Below are positions 36,070 to 44,742 of a DNA stretch of 64,000 nucleotides, piece by piece. The notes below the pieces were generated by a model. That model ran no database searches. It saw nothing but the letters and a program-made list of their open reading frames with translations, and was not told the DNA's origin. Every line of letters starts with the position of its first letter. The stretch's first letter is position 1. This DNA comes from an uncultured Saprospiraceae bacterium. GTDB lineage: Bacteria > Bacteroidota > Bacteroidia > Chitinophagales > Saprospiraceae. Both the position numbers and the translations under genes were made by a program. The stretch covers positions 1 to 64,000 of the forward strand of contig CALGLU010000079.1 of NCBI GenBank assembly GCA_937959275.1. Direction: 5' to 3'.

Positions 36070-39000
36070 GTGCCAAAAACCATTGTATATAGCCTCACCC
36101 AACATCCCTTATTACAATGCTATATACCCACCCCATACGTCTGCGATATCGACAAAAATGGAAATCTGGGCTACATGCTTAAAAAAGTGACTCCTGAAGT
36201 TATAGCCTCGTATCAGTCCATCTCTTTAGATGAAGCCAATCAGCAATGCATCAAGATCTGCGAGGAATTAAGCGATGAAGGCCTCCATCAACGATTTATC
36301 AAAACAAAACGCAACACCATAGTTAAGCTCCTCGCTGAACCTTTGACCGCTAAACCTATCCGAGCTGCCATTGACAAACAAGTGAATGAAGCTCTTCTAT
36401 TATTTTGCCAACACCAACTCCCCGTATGCCTAAACATCGAAAGAAAAACAAGACTTGAAAGCATAAGAATCCATCTCCATCAGGACCAACTCTCGCCTAT
36501 TCTTAAATTTAAAAAAACACAAACTGGCATACTGTACACCCTACGCTTAGTTGGTGCCGATACATCTGAATGGCACCCCGCTGACCTCGACCCTCATATG
36601 GTCTGTAATCAGCCAGGCTGGGTCATTCTAAAAAGACAACTCTTTCAGCTACAATACATCAATGGGAATAAAATCAAACCCTTCTTAAAAAAGAAAACGA
36701 TCACAATCCCAAACCACCTAAGCCATACCTATTTAGAAAAATTTGTTCACAGCCTGATTGCAAAAGTCAAGGTTGAGCTTGATGGTTTTGAATTAAAAGA
36801 GCATACAAATGCCCCCACAACCATACTCAAAGCTAGAGAGGATTTTATTTCTGATACGTGGATATTGGATCTATTGTTTACCTATGAAAATGAAACATTT
36901 CACTATTGGGCAAAGGAAGACAAGCGGACTAGGATGCATTATGGCGAAAACAATGAAGTTTCATTTTCAATCACACGGCGACAAGAAAACGTAGAAGAAG
37001 CCATTATTAATATCTTAAAACCGTATGGCGTCACTGTAGACAAAACCAAGCGCTTGGAATTTACCGAACCAACTGCTGACTCGTTTCATGCTATTCATTG
37101 GCTACAAGAACATAAAAAGGCCCTTCAAGCACAACACATTGAAATCGAATTACCTCCTATCAATGATCATGTACTCTCTTTCGAACAACCAACAATTAGC
37201 ATCTCGCAAATTGAAGAGAATGACTGGTTTGATGTAAAAGCAGTCGTGACTATTGGCAAACAACAAGTCCCCTTCTCTCAACTGATCGAACACATAAAAT
37301 CCAATAACCGCGTATTCGAAATGGAAAATGGGGACGCTTTCATCATCCCACTAGAATGGATGACTCAGTATGCAGGACTTGCGCGCTGGGCTCAAATCAA
37401 AGACAAAGAAGTCAAGATCCTTAAAAGTCAATACAGTCTTCTACAAGACGATGACAATGCTGATGAAGACTCTATACGTATTTATGAAGCCCCAACCGAG
37501 GATATTGACTTCACCCCCTCGCCTCTTTTAAAAGCCGAGCTCCGCCCCTATCAACAGGCTGGTGTGCAATGGCTTATCAACCACCAACAAAATGGGCTGG
37601 GCTGCTGCCTAGCGGATGATATGGGGCTGGGCAAGACAGTGCAGACGATCGCGGCCCTGCTGCATGCGCGCGAAGGCTTTGCAAATCAAAATCATAATGA
37701 AAATCAAAATCTAAATGAGAATGAAAATGAGAATCAGAATGAGAATGAGAATCAGAATCACAATCAGAAAATAGCCGCTCCGAAACAACATCCAAAGCCT
37801 GAGATACAAGGTGAGCAACTTGATTTATTTGGCATTGCACAAGAACCGATTGTAGTGAGTCCGCAGCTGGAAGAGAAGTTGATAGTCAATAGTCCACAGT
37901 CCATAGATAAAAAATCAAGCGAAGATCAACAACAAACAAGCAAAGATCAACACCTGCCTGACGGCAGTCAGGCCCAACACTCAACACTCATAGTAATGCC
38001 CTCCAGCCTCCTCTTCAACTGGCAATTGGAATGCAAAAAATTTGCGCCTCATTTACATGTGAAACAACATATTGGTCCTAAGCGATCTAAATCGTCATCT
38101 GATCTCAGTCGATTTGATGTTGTTTTGACAAGCTATCAGACTGCCCTTCGGGACATAGACATCTTGGTTGATATTGAGTGGCATTACATCATTCTTGACG
38201 AATCTCAATACATCAAAAACCCGGCATCCAAGATATTTTCTGCTATTCAACAACTATCTGCTGAACACAAATTAAGTCTATCGGGCACCCCCATAGAAAA
38301 TAGCTTGTCAGATTTGTGGTCGCAAATGCAGTTTATTAATCCAGACATTTTAGGTAGCTATTCGTTTTTTAAAAAGCACTTTCAAAAGCCAATAGAAAAA
38401 GAGCAAGATGAATCTCTTATTGATGAATTAAAGACATTGACACGTCCCTTTTTATTGCGACGAACCAAAGGAGAAGTCCTACCAGACCTTCCAGAAAAAA
38501 CGGAACAAATCGTGTTTTGCGAAATGTCATCAGCTCAAGCAAAAATCTACGAAACCAAAAAAAGTGCAACCCGCAATATGATTTTGCAATCTGACATGTC
38601 AGACCCACAGGTTAAAATGCAAGTCTTGAGTTCACTCTTGCGTCTTCGACAAATAGCTAATCATCCATCCTTATGTGATTCTGATTACGAAGACACTTCG
38701 GGCAAATTTGAAGTGATAAAAGAGTCGTTTGATACAGTCCATAAGTCTGGTCATAAAGCCCTTATTTTTAGTTCATTCACAGGGCATTTAGATTTAATGG
38801 CCACTTACTTGACTGAGCAAGACATCAACTACGTCAGCTTGACAGGCAAAACGAGTCAGGCCAACCGACAAAAGGCAGTCAAGGCATTTCAAGAAACCGA
38901 GTCAATACAGTTCTTTCTAATCTCCATAAAAGCAGGTGGCACAGGACTTAACCTAACTGCAGCTGATTATGTTTTTATTCTTGACCCGTGGTGGAATCCG

Positions 39001-39204
39001 TTTGTTGAAGAGCAAGCGATTGCAAGGGCGCATCGGATAGGACTAGAACACCCTCTTAACGTCATCCGATTCATCAGTCAAGAGACGATTGAAGAAAAGA
39101 TTAATAAGTTGCAGCAGAAGAAACTGAAATTGAGCGAAGACTTTATTGATAGTGGGGACAAGATGCAATGGACAACGGATGAGTTACAGTATTTGCTTGA
39201 TTGA
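36070..39204 (+). CDS. SNF2-family DEAD-like ATPase with a repeat-derived insertion
   Basis: 1044 residues from a GTG start. Residues 1-500 are an unrecognised N-terminal region. The SNF2 ATPase follows: ADDMGLGKTVQTIA (Walker A, K522), LIVMPSSLLFNWQLE (Ia), DESQYIKN (II), LSGTPIENSLSDLWS (III), a C-terminal helicase lobe with KALIFSSFTGHLD, GGTGLNLTAADYVFILDPWWNP and QAIARAHRIG (VI). Between motif I and Ia is an insertion of about 100 residues (538-637) made of NQNENEN-type repeats, a QLDLF peptide at 583-587 and sequence from non-coding repeat families. It probably remodels DNA-protein complexes in transcription or repair. Confidence 0.93.
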   Translation: MPKTIVYSLTQHPLLQCYIPTPYVCDIDKNGNLGYMLKKVTPEVIASYQSISLDEANQQCIKICEELSDEGLHQRFIKTKRNTIVKLLAEPLTAKPIRAAIDKQVNEALLLFCQHQLPVCLNIERKTRLESIRIHLHQDQLSPILKFKKTQTGILYTLRLVGADTSEWHPADLDPHMVCNQPGWVILKRQLFQLQYINGNKIKPFLKKKTITIPNHLSHTYLEKFVHSLIAKVKVELDGFELKEHTNAPTTILKAREDFISDTWILDLLFTYENETFHYWAKEDKRTRMHYGENNEVSFSITRRQENVEEAIINILKPYGVTVDKTKRLEFTEPTADSFHAIHWLQEHKKALQAQHIEIELPPINDHVLSFEQPTISISQIEENDWFDVKAVVTIGKQQVPFSQLIEHIKSNNRVFEMENGDAFIIPLEWMTQYAGLARWAQIKDKEVKILKSQYSLLQDDDNADEDSIRIYEAPTEDIDFTPSPLLKAELRPYQQAGVQWLINHQQNGLGCCLADDMGLGKTVQTIAALLHAREGFANQNHNENQNLNENENENQNENENQNHNQKIAAPKQHPKPEIQGEQLDLFGIAQEPIVVSPQLEEKLIVNSPQSIDKKSSEDQQQTSKDQHLPDGSQAQHSTLIVMPSSLLFNWQLECKKFAPHLHVKQHIGPKRSKSSSDLSRFDVVLTSYQTALRDIDILVDIEWHYIILDESQYIKNPASKIFSAIQQLSAEHKLSLSGTPIENSLSDLWSQMQFINPDILGSYSFFKKHFQKPIEKEQDESLIDELKTLTRPFLLRRTKGEVLPDLPEKTEQIVFCEMSSAQAKIYETKKSATRNMILQSDMSDPQVKMQVLSSLLRLRQIANHPSLCDSDYEDTSGKFEVIKESFDTVHKSGHKALIFSSFTGHLDLMATYLTEQDINYVSLTGKTSQANRQKAVKAFQETESIQFFLISIKAGGTGLNLTAADYVFILDPWWNPFVEEQAIARAHRIGLEHPLNVIRFISQETIEEKINKLQQKKLKLSEDFIDSGDKMQWTTDELQYLLD
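37684..37767. repeat. Hexamer-type repeat AATSARAATSAR inside SNF2 gene
   Basis: Degenerate 6-bp units of the form AATCAA, AATGAG and AATCAG, encoding alternating Asn with Gln, Glu or His (NQNHNENQNLNENENENQ and on). It forms the first part of the insertion. Confidence 0.85.
37884..37904. repeat. Three heptamer units inside SNF2 gene
   Basis: AGTCAAT-AGTCCAC-AGTCCAT is the same unit type as the intergenic array at 23790-23838 (which contains AGTCCAC-AGTCAAT). Here it encodes part of LIVNSPQSID. Confidence 0.8.
37953..37972. repeat. GC-rich palindrome inside SNF2 gene
   Basis: CCTGCCTGACGGCAGTCAGG, an inverted repeat with one mismatch, related to the intergenic palindrome at 13376-13396. Flanks on both sides contain CAACAC, the complement of the GTGTTG flanks there. 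It encodes LPDGSQA in frame. Confidence 0.8.
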
Positions 39205-39441
39205 AGCGGAGGAAATTGAGAATAAGTCAACCTCTATTCATTCAAATAGAGATATGCGATCATATCTAATCTTATAAACAGACATTCAATTTCTATATTT
39301 TTTTCTAAAAATTATTTTGGTGTAAGAATTGATAATTTAAGATAGTACTAAAATCCTTTTTAAATCACTAAGAAATAATTCACGACCCAATAATAAATCA
39401 AGCAAAACATCTGACTAATTAAATAATTTCTCAATAATACT

Positions 39442-40026
39442 CTAAAAGTCATTAAGTGTAATAGTCATTAATGTTGTAACCGGGTCACCTTCACAAATTC
39501 CTGGCTTCCACAGTTGGGATGTTATTAAATCCTTAAGGTCATTGATCAGCTCTAGTTCGATATATCCCATCATTGATTTAGCCATTTCAATTTCTATAGG
39601 ATTACCTTTAGATATTTCATTGTATTGTGTGTCTCCATTTTCGTCAGCCATGAACCAAAATATTTCACTTGTTAAGAATAAATTCTCTAATTCAGATTCC
39701 GTATTAATTATAAAGTTCACTTCAAATATTTTGTATTGCTCAGATCTAAATAGATCTTCTGGTATTTTGGTCAAAATCAATGAATCCAATGCTTCTTTTG
39801 TATTTTGATTCCCATTCAAAGATGCTTGGTTTACAAGTTTTGAATTTTCAATACCGTAGATATAAACTTCACTTATTTCTAGGCTGTTCTCCTCATCGAT
39901 TATATTTACTATTTCAATCTTATCTATTAGCTCACAATTTTCTTGGGCATTCATTACAATACTAAAGGCAAATAACTGCAAACAAAAAATAACTTTAATC
40001 GCATATTTCATTTTTAAATTTTTCAT
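39442..40026 (-). CDS. Secreted hypothetical protein with TonB-C-like ending
   Basis: 194 residues from the ATG at 40026, picked because it begins a signal peptide (MKYAIKVIFCLQLFAFSIVMNAQ); the frame is open to 40134. The body is not recognised. The C-terminus QLWKPGICEGDPVTTLMTITLNDF has the W-x-P-G...G-x-P-V...F spacing seen at the end of TonB-like domains, a weak similarity. It is last in the minus-strand polyamine operon order, 114 bp after speD. Role unknown. Confidence 0.6.
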   Translation of the reverse strand: MKNLKMKYAIKVIFCLQLFAFSIVMNAQENCELIDKIEIVNIIDEENSLEISEVYIYGIENSKLVNQASLNGNQNTKEALDSLILTKIPEDLFRSEQYKIFEVNFIINTESELENLFLTSEIFWFMADENGDTQYNEISKGNPIEIEMAKSMMGYIELELINDLKDLITSQLWKPGICEGDPVTTLMTITLNDF

Positions 40027-40140
40027 AAGCGTTTCTTTATTCTCCATAATTCTCATATTTATTTTTCTTATACACAGTAAGTTTGCATCATTATAACCCG
40101 ATCTTAACGTCAAAATAAACATCTGACATATCAATCTTAA

Positions 40141-40512
40141 TCAAGTCACCCCCACATAATGCTCCCCTCTTTTCAAATGACTCAAATTGTGTCGTTTACA
40201 ATTGAGCTTTTCAACTAAATAATTCACTGCGGTTTCGGGGTTAAGGTCTTTTCCGCAGGTAAACAAATCAATGGCCGCATAGCCATTTTCTGGCCAAGTG
40301 TGAATATTAAAATGGCTCTCTGCGATGATAACCGATCCAGATACACCTTGCGGAGCAAACTGGTGAAAATGAGCTTTAATGATCGTTGCTTTGGCTAATG
40401 CTGCAGCTTGTAACATAATCTGCTCGAGGGCTACAGGATTATCTAAAATAGCCTGATCACATTCATACATGTCTAAAATCGTATGCCTGCCTAATGATGT
40501 ATAGTTCTCCAT
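40141..40512 (-). CDS. speD: S-adenosylmethionine decarboxylase proenzyme
   Basis: 123 residues from the ATG at 40512 (the frame extends to 40557 without family residues). SpeH-type (class 1B) enzyme with self-cleavage site E65-S66-H67 in IIAESHFNIHTWPE and FTCGKDLNPE. Cleavage makes the pyruvoyl group that decarboxylates SAM to supply aminopropyl groups. It begins 1 bp after the stop of the ATP-grasp gene, so the two are translationally linked. Confidence 0.95.
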   Translation of the reverse strand: MENYTSLGRHTILDMYECDQAILDNPVALEQIMLQAAALAKATIIKAHFHQFAPQGVSGSVIIAESHFNIHTWPENGYAAIDLFTCGKDLNPETAVNYLVEKLNCKRHNLSHLKRGEHYVGVT

Positions 40513-40513
40513 T

Positions 40514-41674
40514 TTAATCTGCGACAAAGTGAGGTATAAATTGACAATCGTTGTCAATAATCATTTTTTCTGCTCGTCTAAAGGAAATGCCCGCAGCTTT
40601 TCCATTGATATTATACATGCCTGGTTGATAATATTCTCCACAGCTATCTTTATACAAAGTGGCAAATTCTTGATAAATAGAATGAGACATATCTAAGTCA
40701 CCGTCAGTCTGCTCTGCTATTTGACCTCTTGAATCGAAGATGGTAATATTCTCTCCTAGCCTGCCGAAGACTGCTTTTTTCACATAGGGCATGCCTCGAA
40801 ATGTTTTAGGATCAAGCGTTGACTTCAACAGATAATTCGATTTATATTTTTCTGCTAATCTGACTAAAAATGCCTTTGATTGATACACCATAGTGTAGGC
40901 TGGATTCAGCACATATAGTAGATCATTTAGAATCAAATTATGTAAGTCTGCCAATAAATCGGGTTCTTCAAAACAGATAAATTCCCACGGAATCAATTTT
41001 AATAAATAATCAAACTTATAGTATGACTCATCATCTCCTTGAATAAAGACGCCTTCGTTTCTTGCGAACTGCACAGCGGGTAAATCTGCATAAAGTGTCT
41101 CGAAGCCTTCATTGGCTGCAGCATGTAATAATAAATCAAGGTTTGCAATATCTTCTTCGTGACCAAACGAGGTCCCAAGAATCATCTTCTCCCGATTAGG
41201 TTCTGCTATGCTCAACCAATTAAAGGCAACTTCAAGTCTATTGCTTAGCTCAGAGTAGGGCAATCCTTCCAGCAAGGCATTAAATCCATTTTGAATGGTA
41301 ATTGACTCAGGTAATAAAGTTGGCATATCTGCATTAAACTCCAACAGTTTAATAGGTAAATCATTTATTCCTCCAGAGAAATCAAATCTTCCTAATAGAT
41401 GCATTTGATCCTTCTTAACACTTTGGATAATGAGATCAATCATCTGATTCGGAAAGCCTAAAAACTGAAAGTCTCCACGCTTCACAATAGTCTGCAGTTC
41501 TTCTTTGAACATCTCATAGACTTCATCCTGAGCCTTTTTAAAGGCAAGGACTTCATCACTGTATAAAAATATAGCTTCAGGGACGATATAATCATCGTCC
41601 AAAAGAAATTCTAACTCATGCTCTTGTATTGCTGCATCAGGTATACCAGTTAGCTCAACAAGTCTATCCTCCAT
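40514..41674 (-). CDS. Glutathionylspermidine synthase-like ATP-grasp ligase
   Basis: 386 residues matching the GSP_synth family (as in Gss C-terminal domain, YgiC and YjfC): LLEFNADMPTLLPES, KLIPWEFICFEEPDLL, YLLKSTLDPKTFRGMPYVKKAVFGRLGENI, and PGMYNINGKAAGISFRRAE. The family joins a carboxylate to a polyamine amine using ATP. Glutathione is often absent in Bacteroidota, so the acid partner may not be glutathione. Gene context is strong: speD follows directly and a small membrane protein gene overlaps its start by 11 bp. Confidence 0.9.
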   Translation of the reverse strand: MEDRLVELTGIPDAAIQEHELEFLLDDDYIVPEAIFLYSDEVLAFKKAQDEVYEMFKEELQTIVKRGDFQFLGFPNQMIDLIIQSVKKDQMHLLGRFDFSGGINDLPIKLLEFNADMPTLLPESITIQNGFNALLEGLPYSELSNRLEVAFNWLSIAEPNREKMILGTSFGHEEDIANLDLLLHAAANEGFETLYADLPAVQFARNEGVFIQGDDESYYKFDYLLKLIPWEFICFEEPDLLADLHNLILNDLLYVLNPAYTMVYQSKAFLVRLAEKYKSNYLLKSTLDPKTFRGMPYVKKAVFGRLGENITIFDSRGQIAEQTDGDLDMSHSIYQEFATLYKDSCGEYYQPGMYNINGKAAGISFRRAEKMIIDNDCQFIPHFVAD

Positions 41675-42200
41675 ATGATTTAGTAGACTTGCCTCCGCCG
41701 TAACTTTTAGATGTAGTAGGTCTTTTGACAGTGGTTTTCCTAGCCGTACTCTTTAATTGAGATCTGCCTGCAGTATTCGACTTATTGTAAGCGTTGTCGC
41801 TAGCATAGGCGCTTCTATTGACACCAGAACCCATCGGTCTTCCCATCATATAGCCAAACATGCCAGCATAAGCCACCGTTCTGATCATAGATCGTTTAGG
41901 ATCGTTAGCTTCCATCAATTTTACCTCGTCTAATGTAAATGTGTCCACAGAACTGTCGAGAAACGTAGCAATGATTTTACTATCTGCTCGATTTTGTAAA
42001 ATTTCTTCGTCTGTTATTTTAAATAAATCTTTTTCTGTTTCTTGCAGTTCCAGATGAATGCCTTGTGTTGGTTCTTCTATCGTTTCCTCAACATAATCCT
42101 GTTCACTACTGCTTTTAAAAAACATACTGTAAACAACGAATAAACCTAAGGCACCATAAATAATGTATTTAAGTGAGAACGAGTTTTGTCCTTCTGCCAT
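41664..42200 (-). CDS. Small membrane protein upstream of the ATP-grasp ligase
   Basis: 178 residues with one membrane segment (about 11-27), an acidic stretch, and a Ser/Thr/Lys/Gly-rich tail with repeated KSYGG. The layout recalls the YgiB/YjfM-type proteins encoded beside YgiC/YjfC in Enterobacteria, but I see no decisive motif. The 11-bp overlap with the ligase gene indicates a joint function. Confidence 0.7.
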   Translation of the reverse strand: MAEGQNSFSLKYIIYGALGLFVVYSMFFKSSSEQDYVEETIEEPTQGIHLELQETEKDLFKITDEEILQNRADSKIIATFLDSSVDTFTLDEVKLMEANDPKRSMIRTVAYAGMFGYMMGRPMGSGVNRSAYASDNAYNKSNTAGRSQLKSTARKTTVKRPTTSKSYGGGKSTKSYGG

Positions 42201-42355
42201 TATAATATAAATTTTGTAATGATGTAATAATTGTAATTATTTGTAAATATGTCAATAAATCAGCAATCATCAAAAAATATTTTATTCTAATCAGCTTTAT
42301 CGTCGGACTTTGTTCCATTGTCTACGAGCTTCTTATCAGTACCATTAGCTCTTAT

Positions 42356-43801
42356 TTGATGGGAGATAGCATTGTTCAGTTTTCATTGATCATTGGATTC
42401 TATCTAGCATCCATGGGGATTGGAGCGTTTTTATCTCGATTCATTGTGCCAAAGGAAGTGCTCTTTGGCTTTATAAGCATTGAGCTGCTATTGGGTATTA
42501 TTGGAGCATTTTCTGTACCGATGTGTTATTTATTCTTTGCCCTCAGTGATTCCACAGGCTACCAATTCTTTGTTTTATCACTTGTCACGATCATTGGCAC
42601 CTTGACTGGATTTGAAATTCCACTGCTAACAAGAATTTTGGAGCATGAGAACACCTTTGAAAAAAACATTAGTGATATCCTAACCTTTGATTATTTAGGT
42701 GCACTTGGCGCTACCCTTCTCTTTCCATTTTTCCTTTTACCATTTTTGGGATTATATCGGTCATCATTACTATTTGGATTTATCAATTTATTGGTAGCCT
42801 TTGTGACAATACAATTATTCAAAGAGCAATTGCAACTACGAAAGAGAAGTAAAACTTTACTCAATGCTGCAACAATTTGTTTGGCTATCTTAATTGGCTA
42901 CATGCTCATTCAAACGAATCAACATTTAGATCGATGGAATGAATCCATTTATAAATATCCAATCATTCATTCTGAACACACCCCATATCAAAAGATAGAT
43001 ATTGCAAAAAATAATTCTGAATTTAGATTATACCTCAATAGTGCAATACAGTTTTCTTCGCGGGATGAATACAGATATCATGAAGCATTAATCCATGTGC
43101 CACTCAGTCAATTAGAATCAGTAAAAACAGTCTTGGTCCTTGGAGGTGGTGAAGGATTAGCCATTCGCGAATTATTGAAATACTCTGAAATTCAACAGAT
43201 AAGTCTGGTAGATATTGACCCAGCAATTACTCAACTATCTAGAAAAAATGAACTCATATCTAGACTCAATGAAAATGCATTAGAAGATAGCCGAGTCAAC
43301 ATCATTCACCAAGATGCATTTACCTTTTTAAAAGAAGGCGATAGTCGGTTTGATGCAATCATCATAGATCTCCCAGATCCATCTAACGAAAGCCTTGCCA
43401 GATTGTACTCAGATGCATTTTACAAATTATGTTTAAAAAGACTCAATGCTGAAGGCGTACTAGCTACACAAGCAACAAGTCCACATTTAAGCACAAAAGC
43501 GTTTTGGTGCATTAATGAGACCATCCGATATGCAGGCTTTAATTACAGCTATCCTTATAATGTTTATATTCCATCATTTGGGAATTGGGGTTTTATTTTA
43601 GCAAAACAGTCACCACAGTTTACAAATTCATTGCGCCCAGAAATAGAGTACAAGTATTTAGAAAATGACAATTTTGAGCATCTATTTTATTTCGAAAAAG
43701 ACATCAGAATTAATGATGTTGAATTAAATAAACTCGACAAACCAATTTTATTAGAATACTATCTTGACCACTGGAAAAGCCTACAAGGAGAAAAACGGTA
43801 A
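42356..43801 (+). CDS. Membrane-anchored spermidine synthase-like protein (5' end disrupted)
   Basis: 481 residues from a TTG at 42356 (ATG at 42359). About six membrane helices to residue 190, then a spermidine-synthase-like methyltransferase-fold domain with LVLGGGEGLAIRELLKY, LVDIDPAITQLSR, DAIIIDLPDPSNESLARLYSDAFY. It would transfer aminopropyl groups from decarboxylated SAM, matching speD nearby. Coding clearly continues upstream in the same frame from 42278 (LISFIVGLCSIVYELLISTISSYLMGD), which is the usual N-terminus of this family, but that frame has no ATG, GTG or TTG. An ATG at 42249 lies in another frame, with an A6 run at 42272-42277 between them. The real start is therefore unclear. 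Confidence 0.82.
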   Translation: MMGDSIVQFSLIIGFYLASMGIGAFLSRFIVPKEVLFGFISIELLLGIIGAFSVPMCYLFFALSDSTGYQFFVLSLVTIIGTLTGFEIPLLTRILEHENTFEKNISDILTFDYLGALGATLLFPFFLLPFLGLYRSSLLFGFINLLVAFVTIQLFKEQLQLRKRSKTLLNAATICLAILIGYMLIQTNQHLDRWNESIYKYPIIHSEHTPYQKIDIAKNNSEFRLYLNSAIQFSSRDEYRYHEALIHVPLSQLESVKTVLVLGGGEGLAIRELLKYSEIQQISLVDIDPAITQLSRKNELISRLNENALEDSRVNIIHQDAFTFLKEGDSRFDAIIIDLPDPSNESLARLYSDAFYKLCLKRLNAEGVLATQATSPHLSTKAFWCINETIRYAGFNYSYPYNVYIPSFGNWGFILAKQSPQFTNSLRPEIEYKYLENDNFEHLFYFEKDIRINDVELNKLDKPILLEYYLDHWKSLQGEKR

Positions 43802-43817
43802 GCATCTTATAATTTAA

Positions 43818-44045
43818 AAAGCCTTTAGATATTATGGCATTCGCATCAATCTCGGCGGCGGGTTTCCAATTCGAAATAATTTAGCGTTTAAATTTGATTA
43901 CCAATACATGGCAGACCAAATGGTAAGCAATATTAAGTCAGCTTGTCAAAAAGCTAATCTCATGGAGCCCGATTTCTTTACGGAATTTGGAAGAAAAGTC
44001 GTAAAACTGTTTACTAAAGTCAATCCTCAAGACATTACTATATGA
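43818..44045 (+). pseudogene. speA: Arginine decarboxylase (SpeA) fragment
   Basis: An open frame of 75 codons, without start codon, reads INLGGGFPIRNNLAFKFDYQ, YMADQMVSNIKSACQKANL, and FFTEFG. These match the PLP-barrel segment of Bacteroidota biosynthetic arginine decarboxylase (GGGFPI, DYxYM, TEFG). After TEFG the expected active-site continuation is missing and the frame ends in unrelated sequence (RKVVKLFTKVNPQDITI). It begins 17 bp after the spermidine synthase stop. It looks like the remnant of a polyamine gene lost by deletion. Confidence 0.72.
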
Positions 44046-44078
44046 ATTCAAATTCATAACCGTCAATTACACCTTATT

Positions 44079-44471
44079 ATGACATCTAATTACATGGAAA
44101 CCTTAGTCTTAGAGATTAGACATCATAGAACTATTGCCGAAAATGAACTCTTAGCACCGGAAATTTGGAGTAAGAAATCATTCAAAGAATGCTCTCGAGT
44201 GATTGGAGATACCTTGCTGGCTAACTTTTCAACGGAAGAAATACTAAACTACGGTACAACTATATCTTACAAAACTCTTGAGACGATCTTTAAGCAACGG
44301 TATATACTCAAATCTCCGCTAGATCGCCGCTGCCTGATCACCTTGACCAAACTGGTGAAATTTCTTGGCTATCAATCCTGGGCGGATTTCACAAAACAAA
44401 AAGATACGCCTAATCGGCAAAATGATCAGGTGCCTATTCCAATTCAACGATTTAAAAAAATGGCAAACTAG
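44079..44471 (+). CDS. Small hypothetical protein with a Bacteroidota helical domain
   Basis: 130 residues, no signal. The segment SYKTLETIFKQRYILKSPLDRRCLITLTKLVKFLGYQSWADF follows a pattern (S-x-x-T-L-x-R/T-x-F ... T-L-x-x-L-x-x-F-L-G-Y-x-x-W-x-x-F) that recurs in Bacteroidota proteins and looks like a helix-turn-helix-type module. DNA binding is a guess. Its TAG stop lies in AACTAG, where the left end of MITE-like copy B may begin. Confidence 0.65.
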   Translation: MTSNYMETLVLEIRHHRTIAENELLAPEIWSKKSFKECSRVIGDTLLANFSTEEILNYGTTISYKTLETIFKQRYILKSPLDRRCLITLTKLVKFLGYQSWADFTKQKDTPNRQNDQVPIPIQRFKKMAN

Positions 44472-44742
44472 TACCTCAAGAACTAAATATCTAGTCGTAT
44501 TCAATTGTTCTTTTCCACCTTCTCTTCGTAACAGAACCTGTCAAGATAGCTTTTGAATCTCAGCCCTTTAGGCTGATGATCTTATTTTGTTTATATCTAG
44601 GGGGCCATGACCCCAGCTTTGGAATCTCAGCATTTCAGCTGTTTATGTCTGATAGTCTAGCTATCAAGGCCGGTTCTGTAACGACGTACAAGTGCAAAAT
44701 ACGCCAAATGCACTAGTCAGTTATATCTTGACAAGGCACTAG
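44466..44742 (+). repeat. MITE-like repeat, copy B (core 44651-44742)
   Basis: The core 44669-44740 matches copies A and C. The part just before it, CTGATAGTCTAGCTATCAAGG, is also shared with copy C and is an inverted repeat. The right end is ACTAGTCAGTTATATCTTGACAAGGCACTAG. A degenerate left end (CTAGTACCTCAAGAACTAAATATCTAGT) at about 44468 pairs with it; internal sequence contains further inverted repeats (GGGGCCATGACCCC near 44600). An inverted CTATCAGACCGAATCTGTGC follows at 44782. Confidence 0.6.

Noticed and set aside
37577..37840. Minus-strand frame with Asp/Ser/His repeats opposite the SNF2 insertion
   Set aside because: Its composition is the mirror of the AATSAR hexamer repeat on the coding strand; no start context, and the plus-strand gene has clear SNF2 motifs on both sides.
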